From positions 16,302-80,301 of the forward strand of contig JBBQZP010000018.1 of the NCBI GenBank assembly GCA_038207585.1: DNA of 64,000 nt, written 5' to 3'. The notes beneath the pieces are model-generated. The model ran no database searches. It saw only the letters and a list, made by a program, of their open reading frames with translations, and had not been told where the DNA came from. Origin of the DNA: JBBQZP01 sp038207585. GTDB taxonomy: Bacteria; Pseudomonadota; Alphaproteobacteria; Rhodobacterales; Rhodobacteraceae. Made by a program: the position numbers and the translations under genes. Each line of letters starts with the position of its first letter. Within the stretch, counting starts at the first letter, position 1. Below, in pieces: positions 8,354-17,460 of the stretch.

Positions 8354-9598
8354 ATGACCGAACGCCACATCGCTGAAATCGCGGTTGTCGGGGCCGGGGT
8401 GGTGGGAATGGCCATCGCCCTGCGTCTTGCAGCTGACGGGCGGCGGGTGACGCTGGTGGACCCCGAAGCTGCGGGATCAGGAGCCTCATCGGGAAACGCC
8501 GGGATCATCGCGGATTATGCGGTGCTGCCTGTGGGCACGCCAGCAGTTCTGCGCGCGTTGCCGCAGTTTTTGCTCAGCCGGACATCGCCGTTCTCTATCC
8601 GCCACGCGGCGCTGCTATCGCTTGCGCCGTGGCTGTGGCGGTTTGCGGTGCAATCCTTGCCGGGGCCGGCGCGGCGGAATGCGGCGGCGATTGCGGCGTT
8701 GACGGCATCGGCAGCCGCCGGGTGGCAAGACCTTGCGGCCGAGGTTCAGGGGGCCGCCCTGATCCGCCGCCGGGGCTGTCTTTACATGTATGAAACGGCG
8801 CGTGTCTTTCGTGCGGCGCAGGCTGATCTGGACTTGCGTCGCGCACTGGGCGTGTCGGTCGAACTGATCGAGGCGGGAGCTTTGGCCACGCTGGAACCCG
8901 GCCTGACAGCGGTTGAGGGCGGCGGCGCGTTCTTTCCGGATGCGCTCAGCCTGTCGGACCCGGCGGCGATGATGGTTCTGATGGCGGCGCGGCTTGCCAC
9001 GGCGGGTGTGCAGCATCTGCGCCTGCGCGCTGATGCGCTGGAGCGGGGGGTCGACGGGGTTCAGATCACCGGGCCGGATTTGCGGCTTCACGCCCGCACC
9101 GTCGTGATCGCGGCGGGGGCATGGTCGCGCGGGCTGGCGGTTCAGGCGGGCGACCGTGTGCCGCTGGATACCGAACGCGGCTATCACGCCGAATGGGACA
9201 TGGCGCGTCCACGCCTTTCGCGCCCGGTCAGCCCTACGGAACGCGGCTTTTATCTGTGCCCGATGACGGGGCGGTTGCGCGCGGCAGGAACGGTGGAACT
9301 GGGTGGGCTGGATGCGCCCGCATCGGCGCATCGTATCAACCGGCTGGTCGAGGGTGTGCAGGCCCTTTTCCCCGATCTTGGCCCGCCGGACCGGACGTGG
9401 ATGGGCCATCGCCCGTCAATGCCCGACAGCCTGCCGGTGATCGGCCCGTCACGCGGCGGCGCGAATGTGATCCATGCCTTTGGTCACGGCCATCTGGGCC
9501 TGACGCTGGCGCCAGTCACAGCACAGATCGTGAGCGATGTGGTCGCGGGACGCGCGCCGGGGGTTGAGATCGCGCCCTATTCGGCAGGGAGGTTCTAG
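8354..9598 (+). CDS. FAD-dependent oxidoreductase, DadA/glycine oxidase-like
   Basis: 414 residues of the DAO family. The N-terminal Rossmann motif is AVVGAGVVGMAIALRLA with a following VDPEAAGSGASSGNAG, and the C-terminal FAD-contacting segment is HAFGHGHLGLTLAP. It should oxidise an amino acid or secondary amine to an imine and pass electrons to a quinone or to oxygen. It follows the Fe-ADH by 68 bp on the same strand and probably belongs to the same pathway. If that pathway ends in glycine, this enzyme could take it to glyoxylate, but this is a guess. Confidence 0.88.
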   Translation: MTERHIAEIAVVGAGVVGMAIALRLAADGRRVTLVDPEAAGSGASSGNAGIIADYAVLPVGTPAVLRALPQFLLSRTSPFSIRHAALLSLAPWLWRFAVQSLPGPARRNAAAIAALTASAAAGWQDLAAEVQGAALIRRRGCLYMYETARVFRAAQADLDLRRALGVSVELIEAGALATLEPGLTAVEGGGAFFPDALSLSDPAAMMVLMAARLATAGVQHLRLRADALERGVDGVQITGPDLRLHARTVVIAAGAWSRGLAVQAGDRVPLDTERGYHAEWDMARPRLSRPVSPTERGFYLCPMTGRLRAAGTVELGGLDAPASAHRINRLVEGVQALFPDLGPPDRTWMGHRPSMPDSLPVIGPSRGGANVIHAFGHGHLGLTLAPVTAQIVSDVVAGRAPGVEIAPYSAGRF

Positions 9599-9757
9599 GC
9601 CGCTGGCACGGGGGCTGCCTTACTGGCCGTGCAAGGTCACTGGAACATTGGCCAAGCGTGCATCATCCCAAGGAAATTTTTTCGCCGAAAAGAAGGGGAC
9701 TTTTGCGGGCCGGGCGGTTAAGGGAGCGGGGTCGGACGTTCGCAGGGGAGTAGCGGG

Positions 9758-10756
9758 TTGCGCAAGGCATTGGTCACGGGGTCGGCGGGGTTTATCGGAT
9801 TTCATCTTAGCCAGCGGCTGTTGGCCGAGGGCTGGCAGGTGCTGGGTCTTGACGGGATGAGCGCCTATTACGACGTGGCGCTGAAACGCAGGCGGCATGC
9901 GATGCTGAGCCAATCGCCGGGGTTTCGTGCGGTAGAGGGGTTGTTGGAAACGCCGGGTTTGGTGGCAGGCCTGATGGCCGATCTGCGCCCCGATGTGGTG
10001 GTGCATCTGGCTGCGCAGGCGGGTGTTCGCTATTCTATCGACGCACCGCGCAGCTACGTCGAGTCAAATCTGATCGGCACGTTCGAGGTGCTGGAGGCCG
10101 CGCGCGCCACACCGCCACAGCACCTGCTGATCGCATCGACCAGCTCTGCGTACGGCGCGAATGAGGCGATGCCCTACGCCGAGACTGACCGCGCTGATCA
10201 TCAGATGAGCTTTTACGCCGCCACCAAGAAGGCGGGCGAGGCGATGGCACATTCCTATGCCCATCTTTACCACGTGCCGACAACGATGTTCCGGTTTTTC
10301 ACCGTCTACGGCCCCTGGGGGCGGCCTGATATGGCGCTGTTTAAGTTTGTGAAGGCGATCCTTGGTGGCGAGCCGATTGATATCTACAACCACGGCAACA
10401 TGAGCCGGGATTTCACCTATATTGATGATCTGGTGACCGGCATCACCCGGCTGATCGACGCCGTGCCGGGCGACCGGGTTGCCGAATTCGACAGCCTGTC
10501 GCCGGTGGCGCCTTGGCGAGTGGTCAACATCGGCAATGGCGCGCCGGTGCCGTTGATGGAGTTTGTAGCGGCGATTGAAGCCGCGCTCGGGCGCACGGCG
10601 GTGAAGAACTTCATGGACATGCAGCCCGGCGATGTGCCCGCAACCTGGGCCGATGCGCGCCTGATCGAGGCGCTGACCGGACCCCTGCCCCGCACCGACG
10701 TGGCCACAGGTGTGGCGCGGTTCGTGGCGTGGTATCGCGAGTATTACAACGTCTGA
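9758..10756 (+). CDS. NAD-dependent sugar-nucleotide epimerase, UDP-glucuronate 4-epimerase-like
   Basis: 332 residues starting at TTG with AGGGGAG seven bases upstream, which decides the start. The extended SDR signature is clear: ALVTGSAGFIGFHLSQRL at the N-terminus, HLAAQAGVRYSI, the STSSAYG catalytic Ser region, YAATKKAGE with the Tyr-x3-Lys pair, and FFTVYGPWGRPDMAL. The latter patterns are typical of UDP-glucuronate 4-epimerases, which make UDP-galacturonate for surface polysaccharides. The gene stands alone between the amine operon and a convergent reductase whose stop lies 8 bp away. Confidence 0.88.
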   Translation: MRKALVTGSAGFIGFHLSQRLLAEGWQVLGLDGMSAYYDVALKRRRHAMLSQSPGFRAVEGLLETPGLVAGLMADLRPDVVVHLAAQAGVRYSIDAPRSYVESNLIGTFEVLEAARATPPQHLLIASTSSAYGANEAMPYAETDRADHQMSFYAATKKAGEAMAHSYAHLYHVPTTMFRFFTVYGPWGRPDMALFKFVKAILGGEPIDIYNHGNMSRDFTYIDDLVTGITRLIDAVPGDRVAEFDSLSPVAPWRVVNIGNGAPVPLMEFVAAIEAALGRTAVKNFMDMQPGDVPATWADARLIEALTGPLPRTDVATGVARFVAWYREYYNV

Positions 10757-10764
10757 CGTCGCGC

Positions 10765-11586
10765 TTAACCGAAGGTCGCGGGGTCGGGGCCGATGCGGTC
10801 GCCCGCGTCGAGGCCCGCAATCGCCGCCATATCCTCATCGGTCAGTTGCGCGCCAAGGGTGGCGAGGTTCTGGATTTGCCCGGCCTTGCGGGTGGACCGC
10901 GGGATGACCGATAGCCCGAGTTGCAGATGCCAGCGCAGGATCACTTGCGCGGGCGAAAGACCGGTGGTGCGGGCAATGCGGTCGATCACCGGATGCTCGA
11001 AACTGCGGCCCTGCCCAAGGGGCGTCCAGCTTTGGGTGATTATGCCGCGCGCGGCATGGGCGGCGCGCAGGGCGGTTTGCTGAAATCGCGGGTGCAGTTC
11101 GATCTGGTTCAGAACCGGGGTCACGCCGGTTTCATTGGTCAGCCGGTCAATCTGGCCCGCGTCAAAGTTTGACACGCCGATCGAGGTGATGCGGCCTTCG
11201 TCGCGCAGCGCAATCAGGGCGCGCCAGGTGTCGACATACATATCTTTTTGTGGGCAAGGCCAGTGGATCAGGCACAGATCAAGCCGCTCCAGCCCCAGCC
11301 GCGTCAGGCTTTCATCCACTGCGCGCCGTGCTGCATCAAAGCCCTGCGCGTCATTCCAGACCTTGGAGGTCACGAAAATCTGGTCGCGCGGGACGCCCGC
11401 GGCGCGGATGCCCTCGCCCATGCCCGTCTCGTTGCCATAGATCGCAGCGCCATCAACAAGGCGGTAGCCCAGTTGCAACGCCTGCGCCGTAACATCGGCG
11501 GTCTGGTCCTTTGGCACCTGCCACAGGCCAAAGCCCATTTGCGGCATGGTTTTGCCGTCGGACAGGGAAAGGGTCGCGTTGCGCAT
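10765..11586 (-). CDS. Aldo/keto reductase
   Basis: 273 residues from the ATG at 11586; two in-frame starts lie 18-24 bp upstream. The AKR tetrad can be read: Asp and Tyr in YRLVDGAAIYGNE, Lys in VTSKVW and His in CLIHWPCP. The NADPH-binding C-terminus contains VIPRSTRKAGQIQN. The pattern is that of 2,5-diketo-D-gluconate reductase/DkgA-type enzymes, which reduce small carbonyls such as methylglyoxal or keto acids with NADPH. It is convergent with the epimerase and not obviously part of an operon. Confidence 0.9.
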   Translation of the reverse strand: MRNATLSLSDGKTMPQMGFGLWQVPKDQTADVTAQALQLGYRLVDGAAIYGNETGMGEGIRAAGVPRDQIFVTSKVWNDAQGFDAARRAVDESLTRLGLERLDLCLIHWPCPQKDMYVDTWRALIALRDEGRITSIGVSNFDAGQIDRLTNETGVTPVLNQIELHPRFQQTALRAAHAARGIITQSWTPLGQGRSFEHPVIDRIARTTGLSPAQVILRWHLQLGLSVIPRSTRKAGQIQNLATLGAQLTDEDMAAIAGLDAGDRIGPDPATFG

Positions 11587-11731
11587 GGTTTTACCCGGCT
11601 CCATTAACAATCGTTAAAGTGGCGCGATGTTGGGCGAAGGTCAACCGTGACCCTGCGGCGGATCTTCGCGGGGCAGGATATCGGCGCTTTCGCTTCGGCA
11701 GGGCCGTGTGCAGACTGGCAGCAGCTGGCAA

Positions 11732-13141
11732 TCAGTTTTGCGCGGCCCCCAACGCAAGGTAATTCAGCGTGAATACCTCGCCCTGCGCGCCACCAAAGGC
11801 AAGGGTCATGGGGCCCCCACCAAGCACCGCACGATCCGCCAGCGGCAATCCACGTTCGGCAAAGGCAGTGGCGGGGTCCGGGATGACATCGCCGGACGTC
11901 AGGATCAGAACCGGCCCCGTGGGCAGCGGATCAATCGCGCGTTGCGGGGCCAGAATCCGCAGATCGGGGCGCAACAGGCGCAGGTTGCCGCCGATGTGGT
12001 AATTGGCAAAGACCGCCGTCGGGCGCAGGCCGCCCGCCAACCCCGCAAGCGGCGCAAAGTCGATGCTGCCAGTGGCTTTTCCGCGCAGCCGAAGGTCGGC
12101 CATCCCCGACAGAGTGACCAGTGCCAGCGCCAGCGCCACCGCCATGAACACCCGCGCGGCACGCAGCGACGGCGCAGGTGCGGCGGCAAGGATCACGCCG
12201 GGGGACGCAAGCAGCATGATCGGCAAAAGCCAGCGCGATTGCACCTGCGACGCGCCTGCGACCGCAATTGCCGCCAGTGTCAGAACGGTAGCAATGCCCG
12301 CCGCCCGCAGCAAAAGTTGTGCGGGCCAGTCGGGGGCTGAGGGTTGCCTGCGCCGGACATAGCGAAGGATCGCCGCCGCGATCAGCACCAGAACCATCCC
12401 CGCCAGCAGGCCGCCGAGGCCTTCTCCCAATCCCTCCAGCCAATCGGGATATCCGGAATCGCTGCGGTAGAGTTTCGCGGTGGAAGCAAAGGCCAGATCA
12501 GGGTTCTGCAATACCCAAACCAGCGGCATCGCCACCAGCGCCGCCATAACCAGACCCGCCAAGGCCATCGGGCCTGCGCGCAGCCGTTGCGGTGTTTTCG
12601 TGATCAGCGCCGCCAGCAGCAGTGCCAGCGGCAGCAGCCAGAAATTCGGCTTGGCCAACCCACCGATCCCCAGCGCCACGCCAAGCCAGATGTAATCGGC
12701 CAGCCGCCCCCGGTTCAGCACCGCAAGCACCGCGGCGAGGGTCCATGTGATTGCCGCCAGCAAGGCGATGGAATGGGTCGAGGCGCGCTGAAATTCCCAC
12801 ATCACATTGGGAAGCAGCACCAGAGACAGCGTTCCAAGCATCGCGCGGCGGTCAGATGCCACCTGTCGCAGCCCGATGAACAGGCCCGCATAAGCCGCCC
12901 AGAGGACAAGATTTTTCAGGATTGCCAGCGCCGCCGTCGTGGGGCCGAAGATTGCAAAACTGCCAACCTGAAGCCAGTTGTAAAGCGGCAGTTGCGGACC
13001 GTAACCCCAGCGCCAGTCCTGCGCCAGAACCAGCATCTCGGCCTCGTCCACCTCAAGCGCGCCACCAAGGGATATGCGCAATGCCGCCTGCGCCGCGAAG
13101 TAAAGCGCAAGTGCTGCCAGAAACCAGCGCGCGGGCGTCAT
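11732..13141 (-). CDS. GT39/ArnT-like membrane glycosyltransferase
   Basis: A 469-residue integral membrane protein with roughly ten or more hydrophobic segments. The acidic pair in the first external loop (GGALEVDEAEML) and the following PLYNW are typical of the PMT/ArnT family, which use polyprenyl-phosphate sugars outside the inner membrane. The acceptor cannot be predicted. The start overlaps the stop of the upstream dehydrogenase (13138-13141), so the two are co-transcribed although no joint role is evident. Confidence 0.8.
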   Translation of the reverse strand: MTPARWFLAALALYFAAQAALRISLGGALEVDEAEMLVLAQDWRWGYGPQLPLYNWLQVGSFAIFGPTTAALAILKNLVLWAAYAGLFIGLRQVASDRRAMLGTLSLVLLPNVMWEFQRASTHSIALLAAITWTLAAVLAVLNRGRLADYIWLGVALGIGGLAKPNFWLLPLALLLAALITKTPQRLRAGPMALAGLVMAALVAMPLVWVLQNPDLAFASTAKLYRSDSGYPDWLEGLGEGLGGLLAGMVLVLIAAAILRYVRRRQPSAPDWPAQLLLRAAGIATVLTLAAIAVAGASQVQSRWLLPIMLLASPGVILAAAPAPSLRAARVFMAVALALALVTLSGMADLRLRGKATGSIDFAPLAGLAGGLRPTAVFANYHIGGNLRLLRPDLRILAPQRAIDPLPTGPVLILTSGDVIPDPATAFAERGLPLADRAVLGGGPMTLAFGGAQGEVFTLNYLALGAAQN

Positions 13142-14124
13142 AGCATGCCGGGCACGACCTGATCAGGCGGGCGATGACCATCGGCAAAGGTCTTGATATT
13201 GATGATAACTTTCTCGCCCATCTCGATCCGGCCTTCCAGTGTGGCGCTGCCCATATGGGGCAACAGCACCACGTTGGGCAATTCACGCAGGCGCGGGTTG
13301 ATCTCGTGGCCGTGTTCGAACACATCAAGCCCCGCCCCCGCCAACTCACCGGCGCGCAGGCCGCGCGTCAGGGCGTTTTCGTCGATCACCTCGCCTCGGG
13401 ACGTGTTCACGATCACAGCGGACGGTTTCATCAGTTTCAGCCGCCGCGCGTTCATCAGATGAAAGGTCGACGGCGTGTGCGGGCAGTTGATCGACACGAT
13501 ATCCATGCGTGCGACCATCTGATCCAGACTTTCCCACCACGTCGCCTCATGCTCGGCCTCCAGTTCGGGGCGCAGGCGCTTGCGGTTGTTGTAATGGATC
13601 TGCATCCCGAACGCGCGCGCGCGGCGCGCCACTGCCTGCCCGATCCGGCCCATGCCCAAAATGCCCAGACGCCGCCCGCCGACGCGCCCCCCAAGATGCG
13701 CCATCGGCGACCAGCCCTGCCATGCGCCCGCCTGCATCTCGGCCAACCCCTCGGGGATGCGGCGGGTGACGGCAAGGATAAGCGCCATCGTCATGTCGGC
13801 GGTATCGTCGGTGACCACTCCGGGGGTGTTGGACACAAGGATGCCGCGCTGGCGCGCCGTTGACACGTCGATATGATCAACGCCCGCGCCGTAATTCGCG
13901 ATCAGTTTCAGTTTGTCACCCGCCAGCCCCAGAAGCCCTGCGTCGATCTGGTCTGTCACGCAGGGCACCAGCACATCGGCGCCTTGCATGGCTTTTGCCA
14001 GTTCATCACGCGTCATCTTGGCATCGGGATCGCGCAGGGTGACGTCGAAAAGTTCTTTCATCCGGGTTTCCACAACCTCGGGCAAGCGTCGCGTCACGAC
14101 AACACTCAGGCGGCTTGCGGGCAT
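13138..14124 (-). CDS. D-2-hydroxyacid dehydrogenase, glyoxylate reductase-like
   Basis: 328 residues. The NAD loop is LGILGMGRIGQAVARRARAF. The catalytic Arg lies in NTSRGEVIDE, the Glu in AGLDVFEHG and the His in LLPHMGSATLE. The ANYGAGVDHIDV segment and general layout match GyaR-type glyoxylate reductases and related D-hydroxyacid dehydrogenases, which reduce glyoxylate to glycolate. It is the second such enzyme in this window but clearly diverged from the one after rodA. Confidence 0.9.
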   Translation of the reverse strand: MPASRLSVVVTRRLPEVVETRMKELFDVTLRDPDAKMTRDELAKAMQGADVLVPCVTDQIDAGLLGLAGDKLKLIANYGAGVDHIDVSTARQRGILVSNTPGVVTDDTADMTMALILAVTRRIPEGLAEMQAGAWQGWSPMAHLGGRVGGRRLGILGMGRIGQAVARRARAFGMQIHYNNRKRLRPELEAEHEATWWESLDQMVARMDIVSINCPHTPSTFHLMNARRLKLMKPSAVIVNTSRGEVIDENALTRGLRAGELAGAGLDVFEHGHEINPRLRELPNVVLLPHMGSATLEGRIEMGEKVIINIKTFADGHRPPDQVVPGML

Positions 14125-14260
14125 GGCTTGGTTCCTTGCACTTCCAAATCGGGGCGTCTGGTGTCAAAGTGACGCCAAGTGCATCAAGGCACAAGCCCCG
14201 CAAAGAGGGCGCGCAGGGCAAGGGCGCAAAGTGGCGCGGCAGCAGGACAGGCGGATTGCG

Positions 14261-14899
14261 ATGATCAGGGGCAAATGGGTATTGGCGGGCGCGCTGGCGC
14301 TTGGGGCTTCAGGGGTGACATGGGCCGAGGAAAGTCTTGCGACCAAGGTGCCGCCCGCGCGCCCCCAGACGCAGGTGGCTGTGGTGGAACCAGACGCAGC
14401 CCCGGTTGCGGAGAGCAAAGCGCCCGTTGCACAAGGGCCGGTGTTGCCGGGCAAACCGGTGCAGGACCCGAACCGGGGGGCGGTGACGAACCTGCCGCTG
14501 CCACGCTATGTCACGCTGAAAACCGGTGAGGGCAACGCGCGGCGCGGACCGGGCCTGACGCACCGGATCGACTGGGTTTTCACCCGCGCGGGCATGCCGC
14601 TGAAAATCACCGCCGAGTATGAAAACTGGCGCCGGGTCGAAGATGCTGAGGGCGCGGGCGGCTGGGTGCATTATTCGCTTTTGTCGGGCGTGCGCTCGGT
14701 GATGATCACTGTCGACAGCGCCGATCTGCATGACAGCCCCGATGCCACATCCGGCATCGTCCTGCGAGCCGAGCGGGGTGTTCTGGGCCGGATTGTCGAA
14801 TGCGCGCCGGACTGGTGCCGCATCAATATTCAGGGCGAAAAGGGTTGGGTGCCGAAATCCGCCCTCTGGGGTGTGAACGCCGGCGAAGTGATGGATTGA
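14261..14899 (+). CDS. Secreted bacterial SH3-domain protein
   Basis: 212 residues from the ATG at 14261. The N-terminus, with WVLAGALALGASGVTWAEE, is a clear signal peptide, which fixes the start despite a much longer open frame. A proline-rich linker (about residues 25-75) precedes two SH3-like segments: one around YVTLKTGEGNARRGPG and ENWRRVEDAEGAGGWVH, the other at the C-terminus ending WCRINIQGEKGWVPKSALWG. Such SH3_4 proteins are periplasmic and are thought to bind peptidoglycan or protein partners. The specific role is unknown. Confidence 0.82.
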   Translation: MIRGKWVLAGALALGASGVTWAEESLATKVPPARPQTQVAVVEPDAAPVAESKAPVAQGPVLPGKPVQDPNRGAVTNLPLPRYVTLKTGEGNARRGPGLTHRIDWVFTRAGMPLKITAEYENWRRVEDAEGAGGWVHYSLLSGVRSVMITVDSADLHDSPDATSGIVLRAERGVLGRIVECAPDWCRINIQGEKGWVPKSALWGVNAGEVMD

Positions 14900-14987
14900 C
14901 CCCTTGCCGGGACAAGGCGGGTGCGCTAGCCCCCGACCCGACGAAACCCGACTTGATGAAACCTGACCCGAGCGAAGGGACGGCGTG

Positions 14988-15869
14988 ATGACGGAACCCA
15001 CCGCGACGCGGCTGAACCTTTCGGCAGGGCTTGCCTCGGTGGGCGTGGCCGCCCTACTCGTTGCCTTGAAACTATGGGCGTTGGGGGAAACCGGCGCGCT
15101 GTCGGTCGCCGCGTCACTGGCGGATTCAGCGATGGATCTGATGGTATCACTGGGGGCTACTGCGGCGCTGATCTATGCCGCGAAGCCCGCCGATGAGGAT
15201 CACGCCTTCGGCCACACTTCGGCCGAAGACCTTGCGGCTTTGGGTCAGGCGCTGTTCATCCTGATTTCGGCCGGGGTGATTACCGCCGCCGCAGTGTCGC
15301 GGCTTTACACGGCGCGACCCGAGCGTTTGCAGGCGGAAACGAGTGGCATTGTGGTGATGGTCATTTCCATCATCGTGACGCTGGGGCTGGTTCTGTGGCA
15401 GGGCCGCGTTGCCGCGCGCACCGGCAGCCGCGTGGTGCAGGCGGACCGGCTGCATTATCTGGGGGATTTGCTGCCCAACATTGGCGCGATCATCTCGCTT
15501 GTCGCGTCATCTCAATTCGGGATGGCGCAGATCGATTCGGTGGTGGCACTGGGGGCGGCGGGGATGCTGGCGCTGGGGGCGTTGCGGATCGGCAAGGGGG
15601 CTTGGGATGCACTGATGGACCGGCGCGCTGATCCGCGGGTCATCGAGGGGATCGGGGCGATTGCGCGCGATTGGCCGGGGGTGCGGGGATTTCACGACCT
15701 GAAGACCCGAACGGCCGGCAGCCGGATTTTCGTGCATCTGCATATCGAGTTGGACGGCGATCAGCCCTTGCGCGAGGCACATGATATCGGCGCGTCGCTA
15801 CGACGGGCGATTCTGGATGCCTATCCGCAGGCCGATGTGATCATCCACAAGGACGTGGCGCGCAATTGA
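14988..15869 (+). CDS. Cation diffusion facilitator (FieF-like metal exporter)
   Basis: 293 residues with an N-terminal membrane part of about five or six segments and a soluble C-terminal domain. The transport-site residues are visible as the Asp pair in ASLADSAMDLM and the His/Asp pair in ADRLHYLGDLLPN, the arrangement of FieF/YiiP-type Zn/Fe exporters. HAFGHTS between them is also typical. The C-terminal domain ends with FVHLHIELDGD and ADVIIHKD. The ATG at 14988 has GAAGGGA eight bases upstream; an overlapping GTG lies 3 bp earlier. Confidence 0.92.
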   Translation: MTEPTATRLNLSAGLASVGVAALLVALKLWALGETGALSVAASLADSAMDLMVSLGATAALIYAAKPADEDHAFGHTSAEDLAALGQALFILISAGVITAAAVSRLYTARPERLQAETSGIVVMVISIIVTLGLVLWQGRVAARTGSRVVQADRLHYLGDLLPNIGAIISLVASSQFGMAQIDSVVALGAAGMLALGALRIGKGAWDALMDRRADPRVIEGIGAIARDWPGVRGFHDLKTRTAGSRIFVHLHIELDGDQPLREAHDIGASLRRAILDAYPQADVIIHKDVARN

Positions 15870-15931
15870 CGCGGGCCTGCGCGGGATGCGGGGGCGGAGC
15901 CTCCGGCGGGGATATTTTTGTCAAAATGAAA
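15865..15931. repeat. Intergenic element, copy 2 (between convergent genes)
   Basis: It starts ATTGACGCGGGCCTGC at the stop of the CDF gene and continues with GGAGCCTCCGGCGGGG and GATATTTTTG, then TCAAAATGAAAG. The same order of pieces occurs at 2420-2482. The CGGAG-C-CTCCG inverted repeat before the T tract could act as part of a terminator serving the convergent CDF and ABC permease genes. Confidence 0.45.
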
Positions 15932-15934
15932 GAG

Positions 15935-16702
15935 TTACGCCGTGCGGGTGGGCAGGCGGTTTTCCAGCGCCCGGAAGGCCAGAACGATGATGCCGGTGAT
16001 GACCATGTAGACCACGGCCAGCAGGAGGAGCGGTTCGTAGACAATGAATGTGTCCTGCCTGATGCGGCTGGAGACGGCAAAGATGTCGACCACCGTGATC
16101 GTGGCGACCAGCGGTGTGGCCTTGAGTTGCAGCACGGTTTCGCCGCCCAGCGTGGGTAGCGCGCGCTGGATCGCCTGTGGCAGCCATATGCGGCGCAGCA
16201 CGGTCAGGCGGGGCATGCCCATGGCCTTTGCAGCCTCTAGCTGACCGCGCGGTACGCCTTTGAACGCGCCGCGCATGATCTCGCCCTCGTAAGCTGCAAA
16301 GCTGAGTGTCAGGGCGACGACGCCGTAGGGCCAGGCCTGCCGCAGAATCGGCCAGAACTCGCTTTGGCGGATCCAGGGGATTTGCGGGAAAAGCGAGCCA
16401 AGCCCGTAATACATGAGCCAAAGTTGCAGCAAAAGCGGCGTGCCCCGGATGACGGTGCAGAACACGCGGGCGGGGGCGGCAAGGAACCACGGTCCTGCGG
16501 CCTGTGCCAGACCAATCGGGATGGCGAGGACCATGCCGATGGTCGAGGTGACGATGAGCATCCAGATCGTGACCCAGATGCCTTGGGCGGCAAGTGGCAG
16601 GTATTTCGGCAGCCAGTCCCAGCGCAGCGAAACCACGCACCATGCTACGATGGCAACCCCGATGCCTAGCATGATCCAACGGCGCAGCGGCATGTATGGC
16701 AT
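15935..16702 (-). CDS. Polar amino acid ABC transporter permease (HisM-like)
   Basis: 255 residues. Hydrophobic segments span the protein, and the HisMQ family loop that contacts the ATPase is present (YEGEIMRGAFKGVPRGQLEA, then AKAMGM). TPLLLQLWLMYYGL is also typical. The start overlaps the last base of the upstream permease stop (TGATG), indicating translational coupling. With the partner permease it would form the heterodimeric channel of a basic amino acid importer in the inner membrane. Confidence 0.92.
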   Translation of the reverse strand: MPYMPLRRWIMLGIGVAIVAWCVVSLRWDWLPKYLPLAAQGIWVTIWMLIVTSTIGMVLAIPIGLAQAAGPWFLAAPARVFCTVIRGTPLLLQLWLMYYGLGSLFPQIPWIRQSEFWPILRQAWPYGVVALTLSFAAYEGEIMRGAFKGVPRGQLEAAKAMGMPRLTVLRRIWLPQAIQRALPTLGGETVLQLKATPLVATITVVDIFAVSSRIRQDTFIVYEPLLLLAVVYMVITGIIVLAFRALENRLPTRTA

Positions 16703-17454
16703 CACATGCCCCCCCCGGATATATTGGGCAATCCGCGCCGGGCCCAGCGTTCGATGCGGGCGAAAATCAGGGTCGATGTCAGAGACAGCAGCAGGTAAAG
16801 CACGCCCGCCGCCACGAAGAAGGTGAAGAAAGCCTTGGTGGTGCCCGCCGCCTGCCGGGTGGCCTGGGTCAGTTCGGCAAAACCTACCACTGCCAGAAGA
16901 GCGGTGTCTTTGGTCACGATCAGCCAAAGGTTTGCAAGGCCCGGCAACGCAAACGACAGCATCGAAGGCAGGGTGATGCGTCGCGCCAGAAGGCCGGGGG
17001 CCATGCCCATGGCGCGTGCCGCCTCGATCTGGCCTGCGGGCACGGCGAGGATCGCGCCGCGCAGCACTTCGGTGGAATAGGCGCCCTGCACAAAGCCCAG
17101 CACAAGGATGCCCGCGACCACGCCGTTCAGCTGGATCTTGGCATAACCAAAGCTGGCAAGCGTCTGGTTCAGCACGTCGGTCAGGCCGAAATACAGGATA
17201 AGGATCAGCACAAGTTCCGGCACGGCGCGCACCAGCGTCGTGTAGATCGCCGCAATGTCCTTGACGACCGGATTGCCGTAAAGTTTGCCGTAGGCCCCGG
17301 CGATTCCGATGATCAGCCCGACGCCGTAAGCGCCCAGCGCGATCATGATGGAATTGCCAAGGCCCCGCAGCAATGTCGCCCCCCAACCGGGGGGCGAATA
17401 GGCCAGAAGATCAAGCGTTGAGGCCAGAAGCGGCCCGCCGATCAGGCCGGACAC
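16702..17454 (-). CDS. Polar amino acid ABC transporter permease (HisQ-like)
   Basis: 250 residues, inner-membrane permease of the HisMQ family. The EAA-type loop reads STEVLRGAILAVPAGQIEAA followed by RAMGM. RAVPELVLILILYFG is the second family mark. It lies 6 bp after the substrate-binding protein gene and overlaps the second permease gene by one base, within a single ATPase-SBP-permease-permease operon. Confidence 0.92.
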   Translation of the reverse strand: MSGLIGGPLLASTLDLLAYSPPGWGATLLRGLGNSIMIALGAYGVGLIIGIAGAYGKLYGNPVVKDIAAIYTTLVRAVPELVLILILYFGLTDVLNQTLASFGYAKIQLNGVVAGILVLGFVQGAYSTEVLRGAILAVPAGQIEAARAMGMAPGLLARRITLPSMLSFALPGLANLWLIVTKDTALLAVVGFAELTQATRQAAGTTKAFFTFFVAAGVLYLLLSLTSTLIFARIERWARRGLPNISGGGM

Positions 17455-17460
17455 GAAGAA

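Noticed and set aside
16703..17386. Upstream extension of the HisM-like permease frame to 483 residues
   Set aside because: It overlaps the HisQ-like gene in another frame; the real start is the ATG at 16702 coupled to the previous stop.
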